In this document: piece after piece, positions 1 to 12,381 of the stretch
How positions within the stretch are numbered: position 1 is the stretch's first letter
Layout of the letters: each line of letters starts with the position of its first letter
Origin: Ailurus styani
Taxonomy: Eukaryota > Chordata > Mammalia > Carnivora > Ailuridae
Assembly: GCA_002007465.1 (NCBI GenBank)
Contig: LNAC01000346.1
Span: forward strand, 945,863-1,009,862
Reading direction: 5' to 3'
Length of the DNA stretch: 64,000 nucleotides
Made by a program: the position numbers and the translations under genes
Notes under the pieces: generated by a model
What the model was told of the DNA's origin: nothing
What the model saw: the letters and a program-made list of their open reading frames with translations, nothing else
Database searches by the model: none

Positions 1-1499
1 GTAAGTGTATTGTTAGTGACTTTCCACATTCTGAAAGGAGAGCATCTGGGTAATATAACATGTTCTAGTTCATAAATTTATGAGGTGATATTGAAAATAT
101 AATTAATGTTCTGGATCTTGGCCTACAAAAAATTGAAATCCATATATTTTAATGAAACACATGTATTATGTAATATAGTCCATATATATTATTTGGTTAC
201 CTGTATAGGAAGGCCAAATCACCAAATATTTTTTCAATATATTAAAAGGCAAATATAAATTACATTAAAGAGCTATTGTAGAAATACTAACTCATAAGCC
301 CATCAAAGTCTGAGAATACTGTTACAGCTCATTTTGTATTTAAAAAAAGTGACAACGGAATACAGTTTAGCCAAAGGGTAATCAATTAACTAAGAGAAAT
401 AAAAGACTGAAAAATTAACAGATACATACAAAGCATACTTTTAGCAGATATTTAAAATAAAAAATTGATAAATTTGAGATGAAAAATTTTTTAAAGTGAA
501 ATCTACATGATTTTCTATCAAATGAAGTTTTCTTCCATTCATCTTTCTGTGAAAATGAATGAGTCTAAGAATCCTGTGACATAACTTTTTCCTGAACCAG
601 AAAAAAAAATCCCTTTTATTTCTAGAAGATTGAAGCAACTTCATATCAATTTAGTCTAATGTGAAATATATTACTAAAAACAATCAGTTTCTCTAATCCA
701 TGTTTTGGAGATCAGATTATCATTAACCTGGAACAATAGTTTAGAGAATTTTTGTTCTCCTTTGCACAATTACTGAACTGATGAGCTTCAGATTAAGGTG
801 TGAGTATAGGGCACACTATGAATTTTTGAACAGCCAGAAGGAAATAGTTAGGTTGAGTTATTTTCGTAGACATGGCTTCTAAGTAGCAGTCTGGTTGACC
901 TGGTTAATGACCCAGACATTACCATGAATGTTTCCAAATACTACCACCCATGCAGAGCAAATATGCTGCTCCAAATATTGCTCTCCATGTTCAAAAGCCC
1001 ACATTCCATTCATTGTTCATTATACTCTTACACAGTGATGTCATTATTTCAGTGCCAACTGAAACCCTCTCCTTATTAGCTAAATGGATTCTTTCTCAAA
1101 AAACAAACAACAATGAAGATAGGATACGGGAAGCTATTAAAATTAGCATATAATCTAGTTTTGAATGAAAAACTGGAATAATATCTAACTTCAGATTTCC
1201 AATTCAGGTCTACAAAACGTTTTGAGACACCTGCTTTATGCAAACAATTATACTCGCTAATAAAGGTGCAAAATAATTAAAGTAGTATGCTTGACTTCAA
1301 GATGTTAAATCTAGAACAGGGGTTTCTTGCCAGTTTTTACTTCTGTGCTCCTTGCAAATACAGCAGTCTTGCTTCGCTATGGAGCCATGCCCTCTTGGAA
1401 AAGCTGCTTTGGAATTGCTAGATTTCCTGGAGGACTAAAATAGGACTTATCTGGTTTCCCCAATCTCCTCACTTGAGAGAGGCACAAATCATCTAGTAT
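1..1499. other. AT-rich DNA, no recognised feature
   Basis: I see no gene, exon or recognisable repeat. Two open frames of 67 codons have no family resemblance and are at chance level for this composition. The first six bases resemble a splice donor, but there is no upstream sequence to test that. Confidence 0.5.
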
Positions 1500-1745
1500 A
1501 TATGGCATTTGTCAAACACTTATTATTCCCTGGTATTTTGTTAGGCATTTTATAGAAAATATGTCATTTACTAAACACTACACACATAAAATAATCTCTG
1601 AATTTAGGTACTAATGTGAAATTGGCTTTCCTAGTAAATTTAATCTTAACAAAGTTAATAAAACTCCTAAATTCGAAGTTGGTACATGAATGTGTTATGA
1701 TTTATACTTAGATCTGCCTGCCTCCAGAGCCACTGTTCTTATCTA
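1500..1745 (-). repeat. MIR SINE fragment, diverged
   Basis: An ancient tRNA-derived MIR in reverse orientation is suggested by the order of weak matches. A stretch like 'AACACTTATTATTCCCTGG' comes first, then a window like the MIR 'gaggtactaat' core. The last match is 'CTGCCTGCCTCCAGAGCCAC', which resembles the reversed MIR head region. Divergence is high and there is no target duplication, as expected for an element that predates placental mammals. Confidence 0.45.
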
Positions 1746-2397
1746 CTATATTATACTTCTCTTTGATAATAAAAATATTCTGTGTTCTTGTTGATATATA
1801 CAATGCTATGGAAGAACAGAGGAAGAAATCCTTAATATTTTCTGAAACAGGGTAGAATTATACATTTAAAAGAGAAAATAATCTTGTTTGTGTCATTCAT
1901 ACACCAATTGTTTCTTAATAGCAATGACATTTAAATAGAATCTCAGAAATTTAACATATGGGAAACAAGCCAGAGTATTTCAAATAAAAGTATATTATGA
2001 AGAAAGATGCAGGAATTTCTGGTGAAGATTAAATAGTCACTGAAGGCAGAAAATAAATTGTGCTTTGCTTGCAGTGGGCCATTGCAGCTCATGGTTTTTG
2101 CCTGCTTTGATTTTAAGAACTTTGGCAATTAATGGGATAGACATATTCACAAAAATTTTTCTATACATTTGATAATGATAGAATAAGTGTGCCTAAAAAA
2201 CAAGTTTGTTGAGGAAAGAGCCATCATTAAGTTCCCTTGTTAAAACAGTGTGGAAATTTGTAGATGTAAAGGTATTTGAATTTTTCCATACAAAATAGAG
2301 GGAAAAGGTCATTGCAAGCAGTGGGGACAGGAGCAAAGATTTAATGGTTTAGAGTAGCACTGTGAATGGAGAGAATACTCCAAAAGTTTCTTGTGTA

Positions 2398-2560
2398 GGG
2401 TGCCTGGATGGCTCAGATGGTTGAGCGTCTGCCTTCGGCTCGGGTTGTGGTATTGGGGTCCTGGGATCCCGCATCAGGCTCCCTGCTCAGTGGACAGTCT
2501 GCTTTCCCCTGCTTGTGTTCTCTCTCTCTCAAATGAATAAATAAAATCTTAAAAAAAAAA
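2398..2560 (+). mobile_element. CanSINE (older arctoid type)
   Basis: The tRNA-Lys-like head (GGGTGCCTGGATGGCTCAG) is followed by the 'CTGCTCAGTGG' body, a short CT run, AATAAATAAAATCTT and an A10 tail. Similar direct repeats flank it: AAAGTTTCTTGTGT at about 2383 and AAAGTTTCTCATGTG just after the tail. The diverged target duplication indicates an older insertion. Confidence 0.9.
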
Positions 2561-3374
2561 GTTTCTCATGTGCTAGACCATATTGGGAAGCATCTGGTGA
2601 TGAAAGATGGGGACTATCAAACAGGGGGAATTTTATGCTAAGAAGCCTGATCCTTGAGGAAATAACATCAGATCTGTGTTTTAGGAGATGTGGCAATGTG
2701 GAGTAGTAAAGTAGGAGAGGTGTGGAGCAGAGATACCAATTAAAGAAAGGTGAATATAGACTACAGATTTGAGACAGTGAATCCTAGCATTAAGGAAGTA
2801 GTACTGGAAATAGGAGCTACAAAATTGAATTAAAGAGACATGGGCAGAGTGGGTCATAGGGAGTAGCTGATGCACTCTAGGACCAGGTACACTGGAACTG
2901 AGAAATCATCAGGATAATCACTTGAGAGAACACATCCAAGGCTGGCACCAAAGAGTTTAATGAGGGCAGTAGTAGCCATTTCTCTTCCCACAGGTGTTGA
3001 AAGAGTACTTCCCATCACCTGTGGCCAGTATGTTACCTGGAAACTACTCAGCACAGACGATTCCAGTTACATTTCCCAAGATTTTGCTGAGTCCTCACTA
3101 GACCTACCCTCATGTAGACAATCCTTCTCTCATTTCCAGTCATAAGCCCCAGAGAATCAGAAAGTGGATCCTGGACCCCTAAGTGCAGAAAAAGAAAAGT
3201 CTATCTTCAACATCCCCACTCAAGTATTTCTAAATAAATCAGTTTATTTTTTTCTGAGCCAAGACAATGGAAAAGCATTCATTCCTATATTGAACTCAAA
3301 TAGAAATGGATTGGTAAAAAAGGAAGGAGGTGTAGTAATAACTCTTTCTACCTTGGTTTAAATAAGATTACATG
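2561..3374. other. Unassigned, partly purine-rich DNA
   Basis: The stretch at 2570-2870 is rich in GGAGA and GAAGG words, in the style of old unclassified mammalian repeats also seen near 31 kb and 44 kb. Open frames at 2960-3145 and 3164-3361 show no recognisable domain and no splice context. No gene is supported. Confidence 0.4.
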
Positions 3375-3398
3375 ATTAAAGATTATATAATCTTTAAT
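3375..3398. repeat. 24-bp perfect palindrome
   Basis: The left arm ATTAAAGATTAT is followed directly by its exact reverse complement, with no spacer. The 10-bp direct repeat ATTACATGAT lies on both sides (3367-3376 and 3403-3412). It could extrude as a small cruciform. With this base composition a chance origin is possible. Confidence 0.8.
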
Positions 3399-3412
3399 AA
3401 ATATTACATGAT

Positions 3413-4511
3413 ATAATATATATGAAAACAAAGATACTTTCAATTCCAGAATGGTATTATAAATTGTGCTGCATTATAGCTCTCTGTTTTAGCATAGTGC
3501 CTTATATCGTGGGTTCACAGTTTGTATTTGTTGACTTATAGGAAACCCTCACATGTGTTTGGTGGCAAAATATCTTGGAAACTAAATAAATTAGAAGAAA
3601 TGTGAAGGAAAACAATGACTTCAGCTGTCACTGCTATGAATACTAGGTCATATTATAAAATGTTCAAGGCAAGTCTCTTTGACATTGCCAAAGAAATAAA
3701 TACAGCATTAGCATAAAATAATTTCTTGTTTCTGCAGAATGACACCTCATTATAAAATCCAGTTCTAAGTCAGAAAGTGGGCTTGTTTTAAATTTCTTTC
3801 TTGGTAGGGTCTAAGAGAAATCAGTTTCTGGCAAAGCAGGAATTCATAAATGATTTGATCTCATCTCAATACATTAATGACAGGGAAACAGAAATTAATT
3901 TTTACAGTTTAATCCAAAACATTTACAAATTTAATCAGAAGTCAATTTTCAATTTTCAGTAAGAATAGAACAGAAATGGACATGGGCTTATAATTCCAAG
4001 CCTACTGTCTTCTGTAAAATCAGCGATGTGATTTGATTTTGAATGCAGCTTGGACTACCAGTTTAGTTTTATACTAACAATTAAGTCTACATTAAAAACA
4101 CATTTTAGTTGTATCTGGGGGCAAGGATGTTATAACTATTTTTCTCTCTCATAGTGAAGACTCCTTAGATTGTGATAAACACGGCTAATAAAACTACCAT
4201 GAATAAAGTATAAGAACATAATAAGAAACCATACAGAAGCTTTATGCTGAATAGGTTTTTACATGTGGAGAGCAACGATAATGAATGAAGAGGTAATAAA
4301 AATTTAAGACAGGAAAACATACGATAAAAGGAATTTCCTGAGTACATTTTTCAACTAAAATCTACTCTTGCCAATTAAATGACTATGTAAACTGGCCTAT
4401 ACAAATAACATTTCTATTGCTACTTTTTAATTTATTGTATTTATTACATATATGGGGCTAATATATGTATAAACTATGCCAGCAAATGGCAATATAAGGA
4501 TAAATTAAACT
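3413..4511. other. AT-rich DNA, no recognised feature
   Basis: I see no recognisable repeat or gene. One minus-strand open frame of 60 codons (4165-4347) is hydrophobic by composition only. Confidence 0.45.
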
Positions 4512-4806
4512 AAAAAAAAAAAAAGGCTTATTTATTTGAGAGAGAGAGACCAGGCGGAAAGACAGAGAGAAGAGAGAATCTTAAAGCGTCAGATGTGGGA
4601 CGCAATCTCAGGACTCTGGGCTCAGGACCTGAGGCAAACGCAGACACTTAATCCACTGAGCCATCCAGGGTCCTGACAGAATCTTAAGCAGGCTCTTCAC
4701 TCAGCCGGGGAGCCTGATGCAGGGCTTGATCTCACTACCCTGAGATCATGACCTGAGCTGAAATCAAGAGCCGGATGCTTAACTGACTAAGCCACCCAGG
4801 CACCCC
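4512..4806 (-). mobile_element. CanSINE, composite with a second SINE head inside
   Basis: Read on the minus strand, a CanSINE head (GGGGTGCCTGGGTGGCTTAG) begins at 4806. A second, diverged head copy ending near 4675 sits inside the same element. The word GAATCTTAA occurs at both edges of the inner piece (about 4576 and 4680). This suggests either a nested head-only insertion or an internal duplication. Divergence marks it as old. Confidence 0.8.
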
Positions 4807-6783
4807 TAAATTCGATTTTTTTTTTTTTGAGGAGAATACTTACAGTTAGAGATACACATAAGCAAATATTTATAATAAAATAAGAGAAATATGTAACATG
4901 CTATGAGACAACGGAGAAAAAATTAACCAAGCACACTTCTCCGCCACTCCTGCTCCCACCCCTGCCCCTAAAGATGACTGGAAAACAGCACACAAGAAAC
5001 CTTGGGAAATGAACAGGAAATTTCCAAGCAGAGAAATAAAAATAGGGAGTGATTCAAAGGCACTAGAAAAAAACTGAGGTAGAGTAGACAATAAAAGAGA
5101 GTTTGAAACCTTACATTCTATGTTCCTAATTTGAAGATGATACCATAGTCAGTGCAAATTTATGAAACGTTTATAGAGAACACAATCACACCTGAGGTGT
5201 TACTCAGATCTGGGTGGAGGATGCTTAGAATGGAGAGAGAGTGTAGATGGACTGGAAATAGTGGCAGTGGAAGAAGTGGATCAATGATCTATTTCACAGA
5301 ATACCAGGTGTTATAACACATACCTTAAGTGATGTTTTCTCCCTGCAACTTTCCTAGGGTTTTCTAGAAGTGGGGATTTGGAAACTGAGGATGCTTCCAT
5401 CTTGTGCTACCACTATCTTGAGATCTTGAGTAATGACCTTGGATCAGAGCTGAAAGGCAAAAGAGAGCTACATAATATTCCCAGAAGAGATATTAACAGC
5501 CAGGCAGAAGCGGTTTTCATCATTCTCCCACTTTCCATTAGATATAACTGTTCATGTGAGCCCAGGTTAATCGCAAAGAAGGCTTGCAAATATAATCTCA
5601 CTGTGAACCAAGGAAAAGGAAACTGTTTGATGAATACTTAGTCATTTTCTAACACACTCTACCCTTTTGATCATTAAATAATTTACCAATTTTGCTTGTC
5701 CTTTATTAAATGTAATATACTCATTTCCTCCCCAAAGAAGAAAAATCAAAGTTTTTCCCAGTGACTGCATCAAGCTCAACATTCTATATATTTTGGTAAA
5801 GCACGTCCCTCTCCAATGGTTGAGCTATGATTTCTTTTATATTAGCAACCTATGGACTAAATGAACAAGTTCTTTGGCTACCTCGCACTGCCCGCACATG
5901 CACACACACATACACACACACTATGCTCAATGGTGGAACATAGGAAGAATAGAATTTCCTATTCAGAAAGGGAAAGAATAGAAGACACACAGTGGACACT
6001 GTCTCATTACAATTCTGAAATCCCACTGGGAAGACTTTTTGAAGGTCTACTGTCTTGAGCATGGAGTTAGCTCAATCAGGCACTAATTCATTTCCCTAAA
6101 AGGAATTATTTTTCTCTTTTCTCCATGGCCCCTTGATTTACCCATTTGGATACTCTTCTTAGTCCACTATTCTCCCTGGCTACATCTGAAGTGAGCATTG
6201 TTAGTAAGAATACCTTCATTGGGGCTACAAGCCTCCAAAGGCTATCTCCCATGCTCATGGAAAATTGGGAGCTCAAGGTTTTATTATTATTATTATTAAT
6301 TTTTTCTGTTTTTAGTCTAAAACGGTCAAAGGCTTTAGTTCAAATTTGTGATTTTTTCCAATATAATTCTATCAAACCAATAGACTATTGATTTGTTTTA
6401 CTCTTTACATGTAAAGTTGTTCTACCTTATCTACTGATGTGTGAGCGAGACTAACACCATCTTGGACAAATCCTCCATGAGGAACCACTCTGTAACCTGA
6501 AGACTTCTTGAAGACAGCTCCCCACCCCTACTCCCAACACATTCTTTCTTTCTATCTAAACACTCCCTACATCTCTGGGACATGTCTTTGATCTGCTCTA
6601 GAGATATGACCATGACACAACTATTCTCAAACATTTCTTCCCAGGTAGTCTACCAGCACTGTCTCCCCAGCTCCTAGGACTATAAAAGCAGGCATTACTA
6701 GAGATACAGTTACGGAGATCTACTCATCCTATGGCCACCCAAGACATGCTTCTGTCTGTAAGTCCCTTTAAGAAACCATTTCG
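4807..6783. other. AT-rich DNA with short simple repeats
   Basis: It holds an interrupted CA tract at about 5895-5923 and a TTA run at about 6282-6299. A pyrimidine/purine-rich stretch lies near 5200-5290. Open frames of 62-87 codons overlap on both strands here and show no family signature. Confidence 0.4.
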
Positions 6784-6955
6784 TGGGACAACTGGGTGGC
6801 TCAGTAGGTTAAGTGTCTGCCTTCAGCTCAGGTCCTGGGATGGAGTCCCACATCAGGCTCTCTGCTCAGTGGGTAGCCTGCTTCTCCCTCTGCCTACAGC
6901 ACCCCCTGCTTGTGCTCTCTCTCTCTCTGACAAATAAAGTCTTAAAAGAAAAAAA
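6784..6955 (+). mobile_element. CanSINE (older subfamily)
   Basis: The head GGGACAACTGGGTGGCTCAG is followed by the 'CACATCAGGCTCTCTGCTCAG' type body. Then comes 'GCACCCCCTGCTTGTGCTCT', a CT run, AAATAAAGTCTTAAAAG and an A-rich tail. The 'CCCCTGCTTGTGCTCT' tail is the older form, unlike the younger copies at 17.4 or 53.5 kb. I found no clean target duplication. Confidence 0.88.
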
Positions 6956-7085
6956 AATTAAAGAAAAGAAATATTAAAAAACAAAACAAAAAACCACATT
7001 TCTTGTCGAGCTGGACTTATCAGCATTTTTCTTCTGTCTCATGGCTCCTTCAGCCTTTGGAGATCATTTTGCAGATACCTCCCTT

Positions 7086-7530
7086 TCACAGAACAGTGGG
7101 GAAGACCCCCACTGGATGCCTGAAACCAAAGAGTAACAAACCCTATATACACTATGTTTTTTCCTATACATAAACACCTATGGAAGATTCTAACTTATAA
7201 ATCAGACCCAGTAAGAGATTAACAATAACTAATAATAAAACAATTTTAACAATCTACTATAATAAAAGTTATGGAAATGTGGTCTTTCTCATTCTCTCTC
7301 AAAATATCCTATCATAGTGCACTTACCCTTCTTGTGATGGTGTGAAATGATAAAATGCCTACATGATGAGATGAAGTGAGTGAATGATGCAGGCATTGTG
7401 ACAGAGCATTAGGCTGCTACTGATCTGACGACAATAGGTCAGAAGGAGCATCTACTTTCCAATCAAGGTTGACCCTAGGTAACTGAAACCTTAGAAAGCA
7501 AAACTGCAGAAAGAGGCGGGGGCACTATAC
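7086..7530. mobile_element. Non-autonomous Tigger-like DNA transposon
   Basis: The left end carries 'GGATGCCTGAAACC' and the right end carries 'GGTAACTGAAACC', an imperfect inverted relationship (CTGAAACC at left, GGTTTCAG on the reversed right end). The interior (AACCCTATATACACTATG; CCCTTCTTGTGATGGTGTG; ATGCCTACATGATGAGATG) matches my memory of a common mammalian Tc1/mariner-Tigger MITE. It has no transposase. The exact family is not assigned. Confidence 0.65.
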
Positions 7531-7680
7531 CAGTAATCCCATAACCAAATTTCTTTTCCAGATGTAGTTCTTAAATATCTTCATTTCATTGCTTTTTACT
7601 AACTTGTTTCTTTATTAACTTAATGGTAACCACCTATTTAGGACAATGGGTGGGAAGGTTCTACATATACTTATTGATTT

Positions 7681-7868
7681 TAAAAATTTTATGTATTTAT
7701 TTGAGAGACAGCACACACAGGAGTGGGGTGAGGCAGGGGGATGGGGAGGGAGAGGGAGAAACAGAGCCCAGCTGAGTGCAGAGCCTGACTGGGGCTCCAA
7801 CCCAGGACCCTGAGATCATGACCTGAGCCAAAGTCAGACACTTAACTGACTGAGCCACCCAGATGCCC
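7681..7868 (-). mobile_element. CanSINE
   Basis: On the plus strand it reads TTTTATGTATTTATTTGAGAG, a GA-rich tract, 'GACCCTGAGATCATGACCTG', then 'TGAGCCACCCAGATGCCCC'. That is the reverse of the SINE head. TGATTTTA lies on both sides (about 7675 and 7869), a short target duplication. Confidence 0.88.
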
Positions 7869-10800
7869 CTGATTTTAGCTTTGATTTATTTTATTCATCT
7901 AAGACATCTTAATAGTTTTTCATTGTTCAAACCTTTTAAAATGCCATCACCAATGGCTTGGAGTCTGTAATTAGTATTTTTTTTTTCAACTTTACAAGGC
8001 ACAGGATTTTAGGACTCCTTTATTCTTGTTTGCAAAAATGGCCAATTAACTCCCAAGTTCCTCTCTTTGATGGTAACACCTTGTCAAAAGTAGTCAATAA
8101 TGTTCAAAATATACTAATTGTTTGTTTTTTTCCCTCATTCGTATCCCCTACAGTATCTAGTCGAGTAGTCTGCCTTTCAAGTTGCAGTGCATGTCAGTTT
8201 TACCAAATGTTTGCACAATATGGATCATCATTTTTCTAAATTTCAACGTCAGTTTTCTTGCTTTCCATCACTTGATCTCTAAACCTCTATGAAATATTTT
8301 AGGTCTTTACTATGCAGTAGCCCTCACATAATACCAATTTGTGAATTAGGATACACTGAAGTGTGCTCTGGTTGAAAATAAAGCATGAAATCTTATAAAG
8401 TTAGTACAAACAAAGGATTTATTTCCTCCTTTTCTCACAGTCTGATGTGTATTGGGACTGCTTCTCTTTGGCAGTTTATTCAAGCAAGTACCCAGGGATT
8501 CAGTCTCTTTTCATCTTGTGATGCTGATAATTTAAATTCACGGCCCCTAAAGAACATCCAAAAAAGGTCCTGGAAATAGTTCAAGAAGTACATATATTAT
8601 TTTCACCCACTTCCACTGGCCAGAAGTAGGAGACCTGGATTCAACCCAGATGGAAGAATATGAAGTGATCTTACGTTTTGAGAAAGAAAAATTTGATAAG
8701 CGTCTAGAAAGTATGTGCAACACAACTCCTACTGTTATTTTTCAAAAACAGTAAAAAGTATCAAAATATGAAGTCTGGAAAATAAAATTAAAAATTAATT
8801 AATTTGAAAGATTAGCTTGCTTTACCCCTACCACATTATCATTAAAATTCTAAATAACAGAATAATGTCATTCTGTTCCAATTTCCTAAAAATAAAACTT
8901 CTTTCTCATTTTTTCCAGTAACATCAATTTTCATTTCCTACTTTTCTCTTTCATACTATCACTTGGCCTTATTGTTTAATTCATTCACTTGCATTTGGCA
9001 AAAGAAGATTCCACTTTTCTCCCATCTGTAAAACCACACAATTTACCAGTGGAAAGCTTTCTAAGGAGGAAACACGCTTGTGTTAACAGTTGATTCCTTA
9101 ACCTCTTTGGTCCTTTGTCTTCCTTACAGGGAATACATGATTTTGTGATAGTTGTAATCACTCTTCCTATCTACCAAAACCAAAGAAAGTGCTGCACCAT
9201 ATTCAGGACCCAAGGTTTTTTTGAAATATGATAGTACTACACCTTTGGAGATGGTTGTTGGCTTTATCTCTTCCACACTAAACTTTGACATCTGGAAAAC
9301 GCCAAGGGATGAGCTGCCAAATCAGTCACAATGAAGATTTTGAGATCTGAATCCCTGTCATTCCTTAAGATAACAAGAGTGACTGTAAAGAGTGTGAGTC
9401 TGTAAATTACTCTTAATGCAAGGCCTTAGAGATGTTCACAGAAATGGTGGCATCATTCTGGCTTTAAATATGCTCAACCTTTCTGGTTTCTGTTACATAT
9501 CTTAACCACCTTTCAAAATCCTAGATTCGGACTACTGGAATGAAGTTCCATCCATTTCTGCATTTTAAAGTTCTCAATTTTTTGGTAATGATTACACCAG
9601 CAGTCCCAAATTCTGCTTATTACTTGTAAGATGGCAGAAACCCAAGGACCAAGTCTCCACTGGTGATAAAGGGCTGAGAATTTGAATTAGGCCAATGGTG
9701 GTTGTACTCAACTCTTCTCTTTGGCCCCAGTTTAGTCTGATTTTTTAAAGAATTGAGTTTCTTTAGATTGGTATAAAAACTAATTTAGAGTTTGGTTTTA
9801 CAAGGGGATTTTTAGATGTCGTCAATCTAGCCAACTCATAATTTTGAAATGCTTTGGTATAATCTGTTCTGAAACATTACATTTTCGCCTTAGCAACTTT
9901 AACTTAGGTAGGTGTTATCAACATAAGTTCTCTTTGGCTTTCTAGTGTTATTCCAAGAGCCATGATGACTTACAATTCTTTATTAATGGTATATATATTT
10001 TTCCAACAGATTTCTTTTCCCCAACACATTGGAAGTCATAGAAGTGTACTTTCAATTTTGGTCAAAAATTATGATTTTAATCTTAGGACCTAAAACTTAG
10101 AGAATGACTCCCAAAATATAATAGTTATAAACCAAAAATCACTGACACTAGGTTTTTTAATTTGACAAAGCAACAGTCTAACAAATAAATAATTTCAAAT
10201 AATAAATTCTTTACTAACATTAAAAATAAATAAATGAAAAGTCCACACTACCCTGCTTCTAAGAACACGCTGAGTTTTTGGATACGTTAGATGTTCATCA
10301 AAAATGAAAAGTCATAGGGTTTTTGTTTTTATATTTCAAAGTAGAGGTTTTATTTCTTTAATGTTTCCACTTCTGACTTCTATAACTCTTAATTCATGTG
10401 ACATGTTTCATTACATCATTTTATAGTGCAAGTAACTGAGAAGTGTATTCTGAGACTATGAAAACTTTTAAACCAAGTTTTAGTAGCGATCATAGTTTAC
10501 TTAGTGCTCTACAATCTCCCATAATGATCCCATATTCTTTGATACTAGCCAAGTGCATAGTGATTTTGCAAATTCAACTACATGTATCAATTTGTCTGCT
10601 AAGAATGGACTGACAAGGATAGTAAGAAATCCCCTCTTAAATATCTACTTTGCCAGATTAAAAACAATAGTGCTGCAACACCATATTAGACACACTTTGG
10701 AGGCATTTGCATCTGGGAACTGAATGGCTGATATCAACAGCATAGGTGTTAAACAAAACCTCCTTCCATACAAATAAACTTCACATAGGCTTCACTTTAT

Positions 10801-12203
10801 TAATACTAAATAGAAAATATTGAAAGTGTTTTTTAATGGTTACATCTGCTGCATATTTAGAAAAATGCTGATGTTGAAAGCAGTGTATTTCCTAGAGAAA
10901 TACTTTTCAGTGGGCAAGTGCGGGCATGGCCTCAAAGTCAATGCTAATATTATTCTTTCAAGTGTTTTTAACGAATATAAACATGACCTTTTATTGACTC
11001 ATTTAAGACTCTTAGTGGAAATCTTATAGTTCATGTTAAAATAACTGATCTTTAGGGATTCAAGTGGGCAATTACTCAGCTAAATAAAGGGATTGCTTTT
11101 CTAATCTGCTCTTGTAATATTTAGTTAACATGTTCAAAACAAAGCACAGGGAGACATTATTTCTTGTTTCCTTTTTCTTAGGAGTCAGAAGGGACTACCA
11201 ATGAGCTCCTGCAGTGCCATTATAAACTGGATTTTAGAAATGCATTATTTACAAGTTCTGTACAAATCTCATAAATATGAAGCAAAGAAACAGTTTAAAA
11301 AACACTATCTTAATATTCAAATTGGCAGAGAAAATTTTTGAAGACACTGTGAGAAGGAACATATTTCCCCCATGATTTTAAGTTTATAATTAAAAGCTAT
11401 GCTTCCTCTATTCAACCAAGGAAGCATAAAATAATTCGAGAACAAAACTATTAGAGATACTCTTCATGCATATCTCAGAGACACATTCTTAGGACTGCAG
11501 CTATCAGTGCTGAATGTGAATATTTCTGTAATGAATATTCTGGAAATCAATCATCACTGTCACCGAAGACCCAGTATCAAATCAGAGATATGACTTGGGT
11601 GAAAGGCTAGAGAGTTTTGGATTATGTAGCTAGAGTAGTACCCAAAGAGGGAGGTTGTGAATATTTTCTAACACCTATTCAGAGGCACATACAATAAAAT
11701 AAATTTTCCTTAGGTAAACTCCAGACAGATGGTGACCGAGATGAAACCTCAAAATAGCAAGGGCACATGTATATAAACAACTTGATTCCTGAGACGGGTA
11801 TTCAGTCAGGATTACTGTGAAAAATCTGGAAAGTGAATATTAGTGTATTCTCTCTCAGTAGTACAGCTCAGGGAAGCTACCTCTCATGTCCTTGGGCCTT
11901 GGACCCCCTTCTCTTTTTAGATGTGTGGTTCTTAACTTTAATCTATGAATGGATGACTTTCATACCCTTCCGCCAAGACTGACTCCCCTTCTGAACTCCA
12001 GACCAGGCCTTTTCTCTGGTGACTCACAGCACTTCCCCACCTCTGCCACTCCCTAGCGGTCAGCATTCAGCCCCTCCTATAATCCCCCAGCTCTGAGGTA
12101 CCACAGCCACCTCCACTGGCACTTAAGTGGAAATCCTGGAAATAATTCATGGGGAAAAAGTTCAAAGACTTTTCTACAGATTTTTTTTAAGTGATTTTTT
12201 TTT
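7869..12203. other. Longest unassigned stretch, AT-rich
   Basis: About 4.3 kb without a repeat I can name. Open frames of 64-93 codons (7958-8239, 8385-8579, 10820-11029) show no domain. At 9.1-10.1 kb base composition is more even and neither strand gives an uninterrupted coding frame. It could hold a very decayed pseudogene or non-coding unique sequence, but I cannot support either. Confidence 0.4.
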
Positions 12204-12381
12204 GGGGGGGGGGGCCTGGGTGGCTTAGTCATTAAGCGTCTGCCTTCCATTCAGGTCATGATTCAGGGTCCCAAGTCAGGCTCTCTGCCTGGGTTCTCTA
12301 CTTTTGGTGGGCGGGGTATTCCCTCTCTTGCTGTGTCTCTCTCTGTCAAACAAATAAATAAAATCTTTAAAATTTTTAAAA
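12204..12381 (+). mobile_element. CanSINE with an expanded G run at its head
   Basis: The head begins with about eleven G before CCTGGGTGGCTTAG, right after a T9 run. The body continues with TTAAGCGTCTGCCTTCCATTC, 'GTCTCTCTCTGTCAAACAAA', TAAATAAAATCTTTAAA. The middle (about 12290-12320) is diverged. The G run is likely slippage or a sequencing-difficult homopolymer. Confidence 0.85.

Noticed and set aside
1..6. GTAAGT at the first base, like a splice donor
   Set aside because: There is no upstream exon in the window and the six-base match can occur by chance or by how the window was cut.
5895..5923. CA-rich tract as a regulatory element
   Set aside because: It is a short interrupted microsatellite without further context.
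9100..10100. Possible decayed processed pseudogene on the minus strand
   Set aside because: Translating parts of the reverse strand gave no recognisable protein, poly(A) or target duplication.
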